A DNA stretch of 25,864 bases. It comes from JBMCLJ01 sp048615375 (lineage in GTDB: Bacteria > Patescibacteriota > Dojkabacteria > JAOAGR01). This document shows positions 1 through 8,441 of the stretch, one piece after another (the stretch's first letter is position 1; every line of letters begins with the position of its first letter). Both the position numbers and the translations under genes were made by a program. Under the pieces are notes generated by a model. It was not told where the DNA came from, did no database searches, and saw only the letters and a list, made by a program, of their open reading frames with translations. The stretch is from NCBI GenBank assembly GCA_048615375.1, contig JBMCLJ010000008.1, positions 1 to 25,864 of the forward strand, given 5' to 3'.

Positions 1-45
1 TAGCGGAGCAAGAACCTACGGGCGCAGCGATAGCGGAGTCCGTAG
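1..45. repeat. Palindromic repeat at the left window edge
   Basis: CTACGG (16-21) pairs with CCGTAG (40-45) around the core AGCGATAGCGGAGT (26-39). The same 14-base core occurs exactly at 22349-22362 inside the cloverleaf element. A near copy (18 of 20 bases over 26-45) forms the last 20 bases of the window. Bases 1-8 (TAGCGGAG) look like the tail of another copy. It is a dispersed repeat of unknown function, and its presence at both edges suggests that assembly stopped there. Confidence 0.6.
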
Positions 46-63
46 AGTCTCAGTCACTCTAAG

Positions 64-95
64 CCCCCGCGGTTAACTAAGCCGTGGGGGTTTTT
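64..95 (+). terminator. Rho-independent terminator
   Basis: CCCCCGCGG (64-72) pairs with CCGTGGGGG (82-90) with one G-T pair and a nine-base loop, and TTTTT follows at 91-95. The T-run lies on the plus strand, so it would end a plus-strand gene lying to the left of the window. On the minus strand no T-run follows the stem. Confidence 0.75.
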
Positions 96-230
96 GAGTT
101 GTGGGGAGTAGTATCGCTGTAGCGCCTGTTATTCCTCCCATGAGATTGATTGCCAGATCAAATATTGTATCCCAGTAGTATTGGCTGAAAACGTACCATA
201 CTAGAATTATGCTGGGAGGGGGACACTACG
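73..230 (-). pseudogene. C-terminal fragment of a small membrane protein
   Basis: On the minus strand, in a different frame from the P-ATPase, about 50 codons stay open and end at TAA (73-75). They read as a hydrophobic tail containing WDTIFDLAINLMGGITGA, which resembles the last helix of VanZ/DUF2238-type membrane proteins. The frame has no usable start codon, its 5' part runs into the end of the P-ATPase gene, and the plus-strand terminator lies inside it. I read it as a remnant truncated by a past rearrangement. Family assignment is by eye only. Confidence 0.3.
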
Positions 231-2720
231 AGATCTCTGCATAAACTTTCTAAACTCTTCTACCAGGATAACAGAAAAACTCACGAATAATCCCATAAGC
301 AGAATTTGTACATCTACCGATACCGTACCAAGAAGGTTCTGCATAAATGGTGTATATATTGCCAGTAACATAAGACAGAAGTCAACACATACAGCGAGTA
401 TGACCGCTTTATTTTTAAAAACACCAATGGTAAACACTGAATTATCAACACTCCGCGCATTAAACGCGTTCCACCATTGAAACATAACCAAGGTAATCAA
501 CGCGGCGGTTCGTGCGTATTCTACACTATGATTCTGAAGTACTATCCAGAAAACACACAGGGTACCCAATGAAATGACTGTCCCAAGCAGGGCTACCCGG
601 TAAAATAACTTTCTATCAATGATATCTCTCTTGTACCACGAATGATGTTTCTTCATTAATCCAGGCTCCTGAGGCTCAGTTGATACCGCTATATCAAGCA
701 AACCATCGGTTACTACATTCACCCACAGAATCTGCACCGCAAGAAGGGGCAAAGGAAGGCCAAGCGCGAGTGCGAGCAAAATCGTGAGGATTTCCCCGAA
801 GGAATTCATAAAAAGAAAGCTCACAACCTTCCTGATATTTTCAAAGACATGTCGCGCTTCACGGATACCAGTTACAATTGTTGAAAAACGATCATCCGCT
901 ATTACCATATCAGATGATTCTTTTGCAGCATCAGTACCCGTCATGCCCATTGCGATACCAATATCCGCACCAGTTAGTGCGGGTGCGTCATTCACCCCAT
1001 CACCTGTCATTGCTACCCAGCGTTCCTGCTTTTTCAGGAGCTGGATAAGCTTTAGTTTATCTTCTGGGGAGGCGCGGTAAATGATTCTTAAACCCCTGGG
1101 GATGCGTGAATGCTTCTTAATATATGTCCTGAAATCTGCACCGGACAGAGAAATACGCTCGAGAGCGTCATGTGATCCAATTAATTCCTCTGCAATTAAT
1201 CCTGACTTTCCCGCTATGTACTCGGCTGTTTCCTTACTGTCCCCCGTAATCATAATTACTTCGATGCCTGCCTGGAACGTCAAACGAAGCGCCTTCTTAA
1301 CATCTCCACGTAGCGGATCAGTAAATACCAGGAGACCGGAAAACTGAAGCTCGTTGATATCTTCATGTTCAAGAGTATTTTTCTCTGTAGGTTTCCGGGC
1401 AAGAATAATTACTTTGTGCCCCCGTGCCGAGAGCTCTGAGATTTTTCGCGTGATCTGTTTACGTTCATTTTCGTTTGCGAACTGACATTTCTCTACCAGG
1501 ACTTCAAATGCTCCTTTTACAAGTATCTCCTGAGTTTTCTTACGGGAAATAGTGACCGCCTGGTATTTATACTCACTGTCAAAGGGAATTTCCGCAATGC
1601 GTTCGCTCTCTGAATAATCATTGTTGCGATGTGTTGCTTGATGGGTTTTGGCATGCTTCAGTATGGCCAGATCAAGCAAATCCCCAATTTCTTCAGTACC
1701 CAGATGAGCGTCATTACAAAGAACAGCCTGCCGCATTAATTCATAATCATACTCAGTCTCATGAAGAGATGTATTTTTTCCAGAGTACATTTTTTCAAGA
1801 AGTATCCTTCCTTCAGTAATCGTTCCTGTCTTATCGGTACAGATTATATCCACGCCGGCAAGTGTAGAAGCTGATGGCAGATTACGTAAAATTGCCTTCT
1901 TTTTACTCATATAGTATGCACCTAACGATAAAGTAACCGTGACAACAACCGGTAACCCTTCCGGGATTGCAGATACGCCGAGTGATACGGAAATCTTCAG
2001 AATTTCTGCAAAATCAATACCTTTGAGTATTCCAGCGAAGTAAACAAACACACATGCAATAAGTACATAGATGATAATCTTATCGGTGAGAGCCTTGAAC
2101 TTTTTTTCCAGAGGAGTCTTGTCTGACTTTTTGCTCACTATCCGTGATAGCTTTCCAATTTCTGTAAGCATGCCCGTTTTCTCAACTGTAAAGACAGCTT
2201 TACCGGAGCTCACCAGGGTACTCATAAATACCTTGCCACTGGATTCTTTATCTACGGGATAGGATTCACCGGTTAGCTGAGCTTCATTAATTTGTAGTCC
2301 ATGTTCTTCAACCAGGGTACCATCCGCTGGTACTGTATCTCCTGCTTCCAGTAGTACCGTATCTCCTGGTACGATTAATGTGGCATCAATGAGTCGTAAC
2401 TCTCCGTTCCTGAAAACCTTTGCCTGGTGGGCGACACTGTTTTTTAACGCTTCAAGAGCATTGTGCGCTTTGATTTCCTGGTACGTGCCGATAACTGAGT
2501 TAATGAAAACAACGACTGTGATAGCAATAGCATCGGAATACTCCTGTAAAAACAAAGTAACAAGTGCCACAGCAAGCAATATGTATACAAGAGGACTAAG
2601 AAACTGTTTGATATATGTTTTGACTATTACAAAACGTTCCCGGGATTCAATTGCATTCAAGCCATGTTTTTCTAAAAAAACCTTCGCCTGGGTATCGTCG
2701 AGGCCGTGATAAGTATTCAT
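207..2720 (-). CDS. P2-type cation-transporting ATPase, probably Ca2+
   Basis: This is a membrane pump of the SERCA/PMR1-like P2 class that uses ATP to move a cation, probably Ca2+, out of the cytoplasm. Numbering from the ATG at 2720, an N-terminal cation-ATPase domain is followed by the actuator motif TGES (150-153), the membrane-4 ion site PEGLP (253-257), the phosphorylation motif DKTGT with Asp296, the hinge TGDGVNDAP near 570-580, and NVVTDGL near 672 in membrane helix 6. PEGLP together with N..TD is the calcium-site signature; there is no CPC motif, so it is not a heavy-metal pump. A TTG lies one codon upstream, but the ATG sits six bases from a -10 box and is preferred. The length of 837 residues is normal. 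It is divergent from the metalloprotease gene and intact. Na+ or Mn2+ as substrate cannot be excluded. Confidence 0.9.
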   Translation of the reverse strand: MNTYHGLDDTQAKVFLEKHGLNAIESRERFVIVKTYIKQFLSPLVYILLAVALVTLFLQEYSDAIAITVVVFINSVIGTYQEIKAHNALEALKNSVAHQAKVFRNGELRLIDATLIVPGDTVLLEAGDTVPADGTLVEEHGLQINEAQLTGESYPVDKESSGKVFMSTLVSSGKAVFTVEKTGMLTEIGKLSRIVSKKSDKTPLEKKFKALTDKIIIYVLIACVFVYFAGILKGIDFAEILKISVSLGVSAIPEGLPVVVTVTLSLGAYYMSKKKAILRNLPSASTLAGVDIICTDKTGTITEGRILLEKMYSGKNTSLHETEYDYELMRQAVLCNDAHLGTEEIGDLLDLAILKHAKTHQATHRNNDYSESERIAEIPFDSEYKYQAVTISRKKTQEILVKGAFEVLVEKCQFANENERKQITRKISELSARGHKVIILARKPTEKNTLEHEDINELQFSGLLVFTDPLRGDVKKALRLTFQAGIEVIMITGDSKETAEYIAGKSGLIAEELIGSHDALERISLSGADFRTYIKKHSRIPRGLRIIYRASPEDKLKLIQLLKKQERWVAMTGDGVNDAPALTGADIGIAMGMTGTDAAKESSDMVIADDRFSTIVTGIREARHVFENIRKVVSFLFMNSFGEILTILLALALGLPLPLLAVQILWVNVVTDGLLDIAVSTEPQEPGLMKKHHSWYKRDIIDRKLFYRVALLGTVISLGTLCVFWIVLQNHSVEYARTAALITLVMFQWWNAFNARSVDNSVFTIGVFKNKAVILAVCVDFCLMLLAIYTPFMQNLLGTVSVDVQILLMGLFVSFSVILVEEFRKFMQRSRSVPLPA

Positions 2721-2726
2721 CAACTC

Positions 2727-2755
2727 ATGGTAGAGAAATAGTCATCTGAATTCAA
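2727..2755 (-). promoter_or_regulatory. Leaderless-type promoter of the P-ATPase gene
   Basis: Read on the minus strand: TTGAAT (2755-2750), a 17-base spacer, TACCAT (2732-2727), six bases, then ATG at 2720. Transcription would be expected to start at or next to the A of the ATG. No Shine-Dalgarno sequence is present. The -10 box matches consensus at 4 of 6 positions, so it is weaker than the divergent one. Confidence 0.5.
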
Positions 2756-2798
2756 TCGGTAATGTACCCTGGATGTACTTACATATATAACCGTAATA

Positions 2799-2827
2799 TT
2801 TACAAAATGAAGTATATCCTATATAAT
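2799..2827 (+). promoter_or_regulatory. Strong leaderless-type promoter of the metalloprotease gene
   Basis: TTTACA (2799-2804), a 17-base spacer and a perfect TATAAT (2822-2827), with the ATG only seven bases further on at 2835. The expected transcription start coincides with the start codon and no ribosome-binding site is visible, so the mRNA should be leaderless. Confidence 0.7.
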
Positions 2828-2834
2828 TATCAAC

Positions 2835-3851
2835 ATGCTTAGGAACATTTTTAAATATGTAATTATTCCTTTTGTTACTCTGTTTACCGCCATTGGTGTT
2901 CCATTCAGTATACTCATAATCAATCGGGATCTTGTCCTTCCCGCAGGTGCTGAAGATACTGTTGCAATTACCGCTTTTGATGACTCTGCAAAAGCGTATA
3001 CTGATGAACTCCTTGCTGAAGCTGCAAAGGAGATAGAATACGATTACTCAACCAAGGAGCGAAAAAAAATCAAAGCAACTGGCAAAGTCACTATCCATAC
3101 AGTGCTTGTAAAGCCATCAGACCTTCCACAGTCAAGCATTAACGGTATTGTTTCATCGTTAAAAAATCCAGCCAAAGGTGTATTTGAGGAGTGCGACAGC
3201 ACATACTGTTATAAAAATGTATCGCTGAATTATGCCGAAACGTATATGCACACCAATGCCAAAAAATTCGGTGTGAAAAATCTGGATTTTAACGTGAAGT
3301 TATATGATACAGTGTATAACATTGATGACCTCTACAAAGTGGGAGATGTAATGAATTTCTGGGAAAAAGATATGTTTGGGATTACCAGGCTGCAGGATGC
3401 TTTTGAACAAGTACTTACGGAGAATAACATCCCTGCTACAGAAAATGATCTCGTGATATTTCTCTATTTTGATAACTCTAATGATACTACAGGAGATCCA
3501 GAGCGATTCTATGATTCTAAAAAGTTTCGCTCATTCGCAAAAGAAATAAACCGTAGAGCCTACGTCAATGTATTTGACTTTAATTACTACGCGTCACAGT
3601 TTTTTACAGAGGTATACCTTCATGAAGCACTTCATCTTTTTGGTGCATCAGATAAATACATTGAAGGTCAAGCAGCATGTACGGCAAAAGGCCGTGGGCA
3701 ACCTGATAAGAATCCGGTTTTTCCCCAGGCAAATGGTGATATTATGTGTATGTTCGTTGAACAGCAGCAGGGCAGGTTTATCCGCGGCAGTATTGTAAAT
3801 AATACGCTCGTTATCAATAAAATAACCGCTAAGGAGATCGGATGGAGATGA
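2835..3851 (+). CDS. Membrane-anchored metzincin-like zinc metalloprotease
   Basis: The 338-residue product has one hydrophobic segment at about residues 9-31, a signal peptide or anchor, so the rest is probably extracytoplasmic. The sequence HEALHLFGASD (263-273) is the extended zinc motif HExxHxxGxxD: three metal ligands, with Asp in the third position as in snapalysin-like metzincins. GDIMCMF follows about 35 residues later and Met304 is a good candidate for the metzincin Met-turn. Two Cys pairs may be disulphides. I do not recognise a named family, and substrate and partners are unknown. It has its own strong promoter and ends 82 bases before recF; a link to recF is not implied. The protease assignment rests on the motif pair and is fairly firm; the metzincin subclass is inference. 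Confidence 0.7.
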   Translation: MLRNIFKYVIIPFVTLFTAIGVPFSILIINRDLVLPAGAEDTVAITAFDDSAKAYTDELLAEAAKEIEYDYSTKERKKIKATGKVTIHTVLVKPSDLPQSSINGIVSSLKNPAKGVFEECDSTYCYKNVSLNYAETYMHTNAKKFGVKNLDFNVKLYDTVYNIDDLYKVGDVMNFWEKDMFGITRLQDAFEQVLTENNIPATENDLVIFLYFDNSNDTTGDPERFYDSKKFRSFAKEINRRAYVNVFDFNYYASQFFTEVYLHEALHLFGASDKYIEGQAACTAKGRGQPDKNPVFPQANGDIMCMFVEQQQGRFIRGSIVNNTLVINKITAKEIGWR

Positions 3852-3933
3852 TGAATGTGTGGATGTGCCAATGACCTGGAGTGAACGATAATCATTGTAC
3901 CCTGCTATTCACACATTCCTACAGGGGTATATA

Positions 3934-5064
3934 ATGAGTCAACAAGGGGTGTTTTTGAAAAGTATTACAATCAGGCAGTTTCGGAATATACAAGGTTTGA
4001 AGCTGGATTTTGACGCTCATATAAATTACTTCTACGCCCCGAATGGTACAGGTAAGACAAATGTTCTTGAGGCAATTCAATGCATTTCATTAGGTAAAAC
4101 TCTACGCGCCGGGCTTGAAACTGAAGTTGTGCCACATGCATCGACATCAGATGATCTTCGAGAGGGGACACAGGTACTCGGCATCTTCGAAGATGCTGAT
4201 AAGATCGACTTTTCCCATAGCTACAAGATCTTCACGTACCCGAAACGCACAAAATTACTCGAGATTCATAAAAATAGAGTGAAAATTCATGACTTTCTTG
4301 GGAAGGTACCCAGTATCTGGTTTAGTCCAGAGAGCATGCAGATTGTTACAGCTTCCCCCCGAAGTAAACGTACATATTTTGATGAAATAATGATGCAACT
4401 TTTTCCGGGGTATTTACATGATCTTCGTAATTACAATCGTGCTCTCTCTCAGAGAAACCGCCTCCTTCAGGATTATCCTGTACGTCCGGAGCTCATACGT
4501 GTGTGGACAGAGCAACTTATCCAGTACGGTGCAAACTTAATGAGTTCAAGAAAAAAGTTCTTTTCCATGGTAAACGAGCAGCTCCAGATGCTGGACAGCA
4601 TTTCCAGATATCGTTTCCAGGTACAGGTGAGTCCAGATGTGCACATCCATGAAATCTTTGATGAGGATGCAGCGTACGCGTTCCGTAAGGAGCTCAGAGA
4701 GCACTACTCAACTGATCTTGCAAAACGGGTCACTATTCGTGGTCCACACAAAGATACGTGGAATCTTTTAATCAGAATTAATGAGGAATCAGGATATATT
4801 GATGCTTCACGATACGCTTCGCGCGGTCAGCAACGGATGGCGTTGATTATCCTTCAATTAGTTGTAGTTGGGTTGGTGGAGCGGGTGCTGGGACGTAAGC
4901 CCATTTTATTGTTGGATGATATTTTTTCTGAACTTGATGAGGAAAATACTTCGATATTGATTGATTTCATAAAACGTAATAATATTCAATGCATTATTAC
5001 CGGAGTAGATCACATGCAGCTGGAAGGGGCTGCCGTACTGGATCTTGAGAATGTTATCAGGTAA
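3934..5064 (+). CDS. recF: DNA replication/repair protein RecF
   Basis: RecF is an SMC-like ATPase that binds gapped DNA and, with RecO and RecR, loads RecA at stalled forks. With the start at 3934 the protein has 376 residues, the family's usual size. The Walker A motif APNGTGKT lies at about 35-42, the signature ASRGQQR near 295 and the Walker B LLLDD with D-loop SELDEE near 325-333. A TTG 39 bases upstream would extend the frame, but the ATG has a clear Shine-Dalgarno GGGG at 3923-3926, seven bases upstream, and the N-terminal strand begins right after it. It is followed at 27 bases by prmC on the same strand, probably in one operon. The usual dnaA-dnaN-recF-gyrB neighbourhood is absent. 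Confidence 0.93.
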   Translation: MSQQGVFLKSITIRQFRNIQGLKLDFDAHINYFYAPNGTGKTNVLEAIQCISLGKTLRAGLETEVVPHASTSDDLREGTQVLGIFEDADKIDFSHSYKIFTYPKRTKLLEIHKNRVKIHDFLGKVPSIWFSPESMQIVTASPRSKRTYFDEIMMQLFPGYLHDLRNYNRALSQRNRLLQDYPVRPELIRVWTEQLIQYGANLMSSRKKFFSMVNEQLQMLDSISRYRFQVQVSPDVHIHEIFDEDAAYAFRKELREHYSTDLAKRVTIRGPHKDTWNLLIRINEESGYIDASRYASRGQQRMALIILQLVVVGLVERVLGRKPILLLDDIFSELDEENTSILIDFIKRNNIQCIITGVDHMQLEGAAVLDLENVIR

Positions 5065-5091
5065 GCAGGTAAAACTAAGAATGTACTGTTC

Positions 5092-5823
5092 ATGGAATTT
5101 GTAGAAATATTTAATCAGTTAAACTTCCTCAACGACTCCCTGCGTCTTCAGTATACTAACTATATATACAAGCACGCTGTTGATAGCTTTGATGAAGCAG
5201 CTATGCTGCAGGTCGTATCACGATTGAGAGGGGGAGAACCAATTGAGTACATTTTTAACAGCGCAGAATTCTTTGGCTATCAATTTTATGTTGATACACG
5301 CTGTCTCATACCACGTATCGAGACAGAACGGCTGGTAAGCGAATGTGTCAGTTATATGAGAAACGGGGAAGAGTCGGATTATACTGTGATTGATGTCGGA
5401 ACCGGTTCTGGATGTGTAATTTTCAGCATAGCAAACAATATTATGTCCCAGCCAACTTCGAGTGCCAGATCGATTCGATTCATAGGTATCGATACTGCAC
5501 GCGATGCTCTTGAAGTAGCTGCATTGAATGCGCATAATTTTCAACTTAATACCATTGTTGAGCTGAAAGAGTGTTCTTTTCAGGATTTTGACTTCGCGAA
5601 GTACCCGAATATCATCGTATGTTCTAATTTACCGTATATATCTGCTGGAGAATATGTACAGGAAAGTGTGCTGCATTACGAGCCGCATGAAGCGTTATTT
5701 GCGGGGCTGAAGGGTAATGAACTTAACGAAGCTTTGCGGGAAAAGCTGGTTCCACTTTCTAATATCCGTATGCTGGTAATGGAGAAATCCAAGGGTAAGG
5801 TAGAGACGTATATCGCAAGGTAA
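5092..5823 (+). CDS. prmC: Release factor glutamine methyltransferase PrmC/HemK
   Basis: PrmC methylates the glutamine of the GGQ loop in release factors RF1 and RF2 using S-adenosylmethionine. The order is typical: a short helical N-terminal domain, then GGEPIEYI, FYVDTRCLIPRIETE, the SAM-binding loop VIDVGTGSGC (about 100-109), and the catalytic motif. The last reads NLPY instead of the usual NPPY; the Asn and aromatic residue that hold the glutamine are kept and only the first Pro has changed. The protein is 243 residues, about 30 shorter than E. coli PrmC. It lies downstream of recF rather than prfA, its usual partner. The start at 5092 has no evident ribosome-binding site. Its stop is two bases from the end of the convergent YgjP-like gene. 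Confidence 0.88.
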   Translation: MEFVEIFNQLNFLNDSLRLQYTNYIYKHAVDSFDEAAMLQVVSRLRGGEPIEYIFNSAEFFGYQFYVDTRCLIPRIETERLVSECVSYMRNGEESDYTVIDVGTGSGCVIFSIANNIMSQPTSSARSIRFIGIDTARDALEVAALNAHNFQLNTIVELKECSFQDFDFAKYPNIIVCSNLPYISAGEYVQESVLHYEPHEALFAGLKGNELNEALREKLVPLSNIRMLVMEKSKGKVETYIAR

Positions 5824-5825
5824 CC

Positions 5826-6536
5826 CTACAATATATATTTCAGTGTATCCTGATTATTTCGCAACCACTTTCTGTATTCCTGGTACTTCGGGCATTGCTT
5901 TGCTACGTGTGCCCAGAAACGGGGTGAATGGTTCATTTCCAGTAAATGGCATACTTCATGAATTACGATATAATCAAATATTTCCTGCGGGCAAAGAACG
6001 AGACGCCAGTTAAAGTTGAGGTTTCTTTTGGAAGAACAGCTTCCCCATTTGGTTTTTTGATCTTTAATTGAGATTCTGTTAAAGGACACGTTGTAAATGC
6101 GGGCGTAATGTTCAGCTTTCGAAGTACATACTTCTCTAGCTTTTTGAATCATTGTGTTTGTAATTGCTGTGTGAACCTGGCTGGTTTGTGCATCCAGTGT
6201 CCCGGTATCTACAATGAGAAGACCATTACTTTCGTCAAGTATTGCTTGTGGGGACTTTTTTGCCGAACTTCTCACTACAAGGGGATATACCACGCCGAGT
6301 ACTGAGAGAGTTGCGCCGGGTGTTATTGGTAACTTGCCGTTGTGTAGAAGTTGATTCTTCTTATTTACATACTCTATCCTTCTTTGTATCCACCGCCGAT
6401 GTTTTTTGAGGATGTGTTGTACCTGGGTTTTTGTTGTAGAAGCATTTGTCCGTATAAGCAGGACGCCATCGTCTTGTATTTCAAGTGAATATGTCTTTCT
6501 AAACGCTTGTTTGATATGTATATAATTAAATTCCAT
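5826..6536 (-). CDS. YgjP-like (DUF45) zinc metallopeptidase
   Basis: This is a member of the YgjP/WLM-type metallopeptidase family (DUF45), whose cellular substrates are unknown. The family hallmarks are all in the C-terminal half: TKWGSCSSKRNLNFNWRL, then HEVCHLLEMNHSPRFW, in which HExxH supplies two zinc ligands, and a conserved tail KYQEYRKWLR. I place the start at the ATG at 6536 (236 residues), because the 22 residues upstream, from a TTG at 6602, are unlike the family and overlap the preceding gene. It is the last gene of a minus-strand set hisS - sufD-like - ygjP-like; an AT-rich stretch just upstream could hold its own promoter. Confidence 0.8.
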   Translation of the reverse strand: MEFNYIHIKQAFRKTYSLEIQDDGVLLIRTNASTTKTQVQHILKKHRRWIQRRIEYVNKKNQLLHNGKLPITPGATLSVLGVVYPLVVRSSAKKSPQAILDESNGLLIVDTGTLDAQTSQVHTAITNTMIQKAREVCTSKAEHYARIYNVSFNRISIKDQKTKWGSCSSKRNLNFNWRLVLCPQEIFDYIVIHEVCHLLEMNHSPRFWAHVAKQCPKYQEYRKWLRNNQDTLKYIL

Positions 6537-6591
6537 TATAAATATAATTAAAACACAATACAAGGGTGGCCTGAATGCAATATGCTTGCCT

Positions 6592-7041
6592 CTACATGCC
6601 AATAAGCAGCTCCTGAGCCTGGTGAGAAGCTAAACCTCGAGCCCGCAGATAGTACACGTCCTTTGGCTTAATATTTTTAATGACTACACCATGCGCAGCG
6701 GACTGTATGTTTCTCTCATGAATAAACATGCCAGGCGTGACCTGTGCTTTTGCCTGCGGTGACATAAGGAAGACCAGAGCGTGGAAATCAGTTGCTGTCG
6801 CATCAGCACCCTCGTGCACGGTGATGTTGACCGGCATGGTGAGCCTGCTTTTGCCGTATAAAGCAATCTTTACATCCAGCGTGGATTCTCTGCCAGGTTG
6901 GTGGTGATGAATAGTTATTGGTTGATGTATTTCCTGATCAGTTAGCTTGAGCCTGATCGTGATGTGGACGTTTTCCGATACGTTTATTTCAGCCGGTAAT
7001 GATTCCAGTTCTTCAATTGTTGTTATTGTGATTTCTCGCAT
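6592..7041 (-). CDS. Mini SufB/SufD-family Fe-S assembly protein
   Basis: SufB and SufD form the scaffold with SufC on which Fe-S clusters are built. This 149-residue protein carries only the C-terminal part of that fold: beta-helix-like repeats, then LMSPQAKAQVTPG, AAHGVV (matching the conserved SHG of SufD, His kept) and VYYLRARGLASHQAQELLIGM, which closely follows the family's final helices (YLRSRG...A..LL). Full SufD is about 420 residues, so the N-terminal helical region and most of the beta-helix are missing. No sufB, sufC or sufS lies in the window. It starts eight bases after the hisS stop, implying translational coupling. It may be a stand-alone reduced SufD or have another role; family membership is fairly sure, function is not. 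Confidence 0.7.
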   Translation of the reverse strand: MREITITTIEELESLPAEINVSENVHITIRLKLTDQEIHQPITIHHHQPGRESTLDVKIALYGKSRLTMPVNITVHEGADATATDFHALVFLMSPQAKAQVTPGMFIHERNIQSAAHGVVIKNIKPKDVYYLRARGLASHQAQELLIGM

Positions 7042-7049
7042 AGTTTCGA

Positions 7050-8333
7050 TTATTCAGGTTGTAGTGTGTAATTTTCCTCTTTACCGGAACGCATGTCTTT
7101 TAGTGTATATATGCCTTTGTTCATTTCTTCTTCGCCGTAGATTATAACGTGAGAAAATCGGCGCTTATTTGCTGTACCTAACGCTTTTGTTATCTGTTCT
7201 ACAGTTGTACCAAGCTCTACTCGTTTTCCTTCGTTTCTCAACATTCGCGCTAATGTGAAGTATGTGGGTAAACTGTGTTCGTCAAGTATGGGCATGTAGT
7301 ATTGTTCCTTGTCGGTGAAATCCGGCCATAATTTCCAGTTATCAAGAAATATTTCTATCGCAAAATTTCCTGGGGCAAAACCTACCGCGGGGATCTGCGC
7401 GTTCCCGAAGATGTCTGCCAAACCGTTATACCGCCCACCTCCAAACACTGACCGGTTAAATTCCGGATTAGTATCAAACACCTCAAATATCATTCCGTCG
7501 TAGTAATCAAAACCTCTGATTAAATCAGCATGGTAGGCAATAGAGCCACCGTATCCTGCCTGTTCAAGAACTGCAATGATAGTTTGTAGTTCTGTATACC
7601 CGGCAGTATCACTAATGCCGGGAAATTCATGCTCCAACTGGGAGAATTCAAATGTCATCCATACGAGCAATTTACGGATCTGTTCAGTTGTCAGCCCAAG
7701 TTTGTCCAGTTCGGCTTCGAAGGTTTCCCGTTGCATTTTAGTATACTTATCAAGCTTACGGGTGATCGCGGTCATCAGTTGTTTGGATTCTATTTTGAGG
7801 ATGCGGGTAAACAGATAATCAATAAGTTTTCTATTGTTTAGTTTTACAATAAATGAATCTGCCGGAGCATTAAAGGCCTTCATAATATCAATAGCCAGGG
7901 TCAATATTTCCAGATCAGAAAAGATGCTCTCACTTCCAAAAATATCTGCATTAAGCTGCCAGAATTCTCTTTCACGGCCTTTCTGTGGACGTTCAGCGCG
8001 AAAAAAATTTGCTATGCTGAAGAGTCTGATAGGTTTGGGTTCCTGGTTGTAGTAGCGGGTAACCATGCGGGTAACCGAGGGCGTCATTTCAGGTCGTAGA
8101 CACAGTCTCCTTCCTCCCTGGTCGGTGAGCGTGTAGAGTTCATGGGTAATGTCTTCACCTGATTTCGCTTCGTAGATTTCTGCTTTTTCCAGAACTGGAG
8201 TAAGATATTCACGATACTGGTAGCGTTTACATGCATCCCTCCAGGTGGCGAAAATGTATTGTAAACGTTCGAAGTCCGCAGGAAAGTAATCTTTTGTGCC
8301 TTTGTAGGTGTTATTGTCGATTTTTTGGGACAT
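7050..8333 (-). CDS. hisS: Histidyl-tRNA synthetase
   Basis: This class II aminoacyl-tRNA synthetase charges tRNA-His with histidine and acts as a cytoplasmic dimer. The 427 residues are the expected length. The motif near the N-terminus reads GTKDYFP, motif 2 lies in LCLRPEMTPSVTRM, and the histidine-specific motif appears as LIRGFDYYDGMIFEV; GGGRYNGL forms motif 3. The C-terminal anticodon-binding domain is present. The ATG at 8333 has a perfect TATAAT eleven bases upstream, giving a leader of only a few bases. It heads the minus-strand hisS - sufD-like - ygjP-like set and is divergent from the HD-GYP gene. Confidence 0.95.
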   Translation of the reverse strand: MSQKIDNNTYKGTKDYFPADFERLQYIFATWRDACKRYQYREYLTPVLEKAEIYEAKSGEDITHELYTLTDQGGRRLCLRPEMTPSVTRMVTRYYNQEPKPIRLFSIANFFRAERPQKGREREFWQLNADIFGSESIFSDLEILTLAIDIMKAFNAPADSFIVKLNNRKLIDYLFTRILKIESKQLMTAITRKLDKYTKMQRETFEAELDKLGLTTEQIRKLLVWMTFEFSQLEHEFPGISDTAGYTELQTIIAVLEQAGYGGSIAYHADLIRGFDYYDGMIFEVFDTNPEFNRSVFGGGRYNGLADIFGNAQIPAVGFAPGNFAIEIFLDNWKLWPDFTDKEQYYMPILDEHSLPTYFTLARMLRNEGKRVELGTTVEQITKALGTANKRRFSHVIIYGEEEMNKGIYTLKDMRSGKEENYTLQPE

Positions 8334-8344
8334 ACTTTCTCTTG

Positions 8345-8350
8345 ATTATA
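8345..8350 (-). promoter_or_regulatory. -10 box of hisS
   Basis: TATAAT on the minus strand ends eleven bases before the hisS ATG, so the predicted leader is about four bases. The matching -35 region (TTCCAA at 17 bases) is poor. Confidence 0.45.
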
Positions 8351-8441
8351 ATGCAACAGGCTTGTTATTGGAATTGGCAGGTGGGTATCCGTTTTGAGAT
8401 TTTCGACTGATGGTTTAGAATGCAAAGCTCGGAGATGTAAT

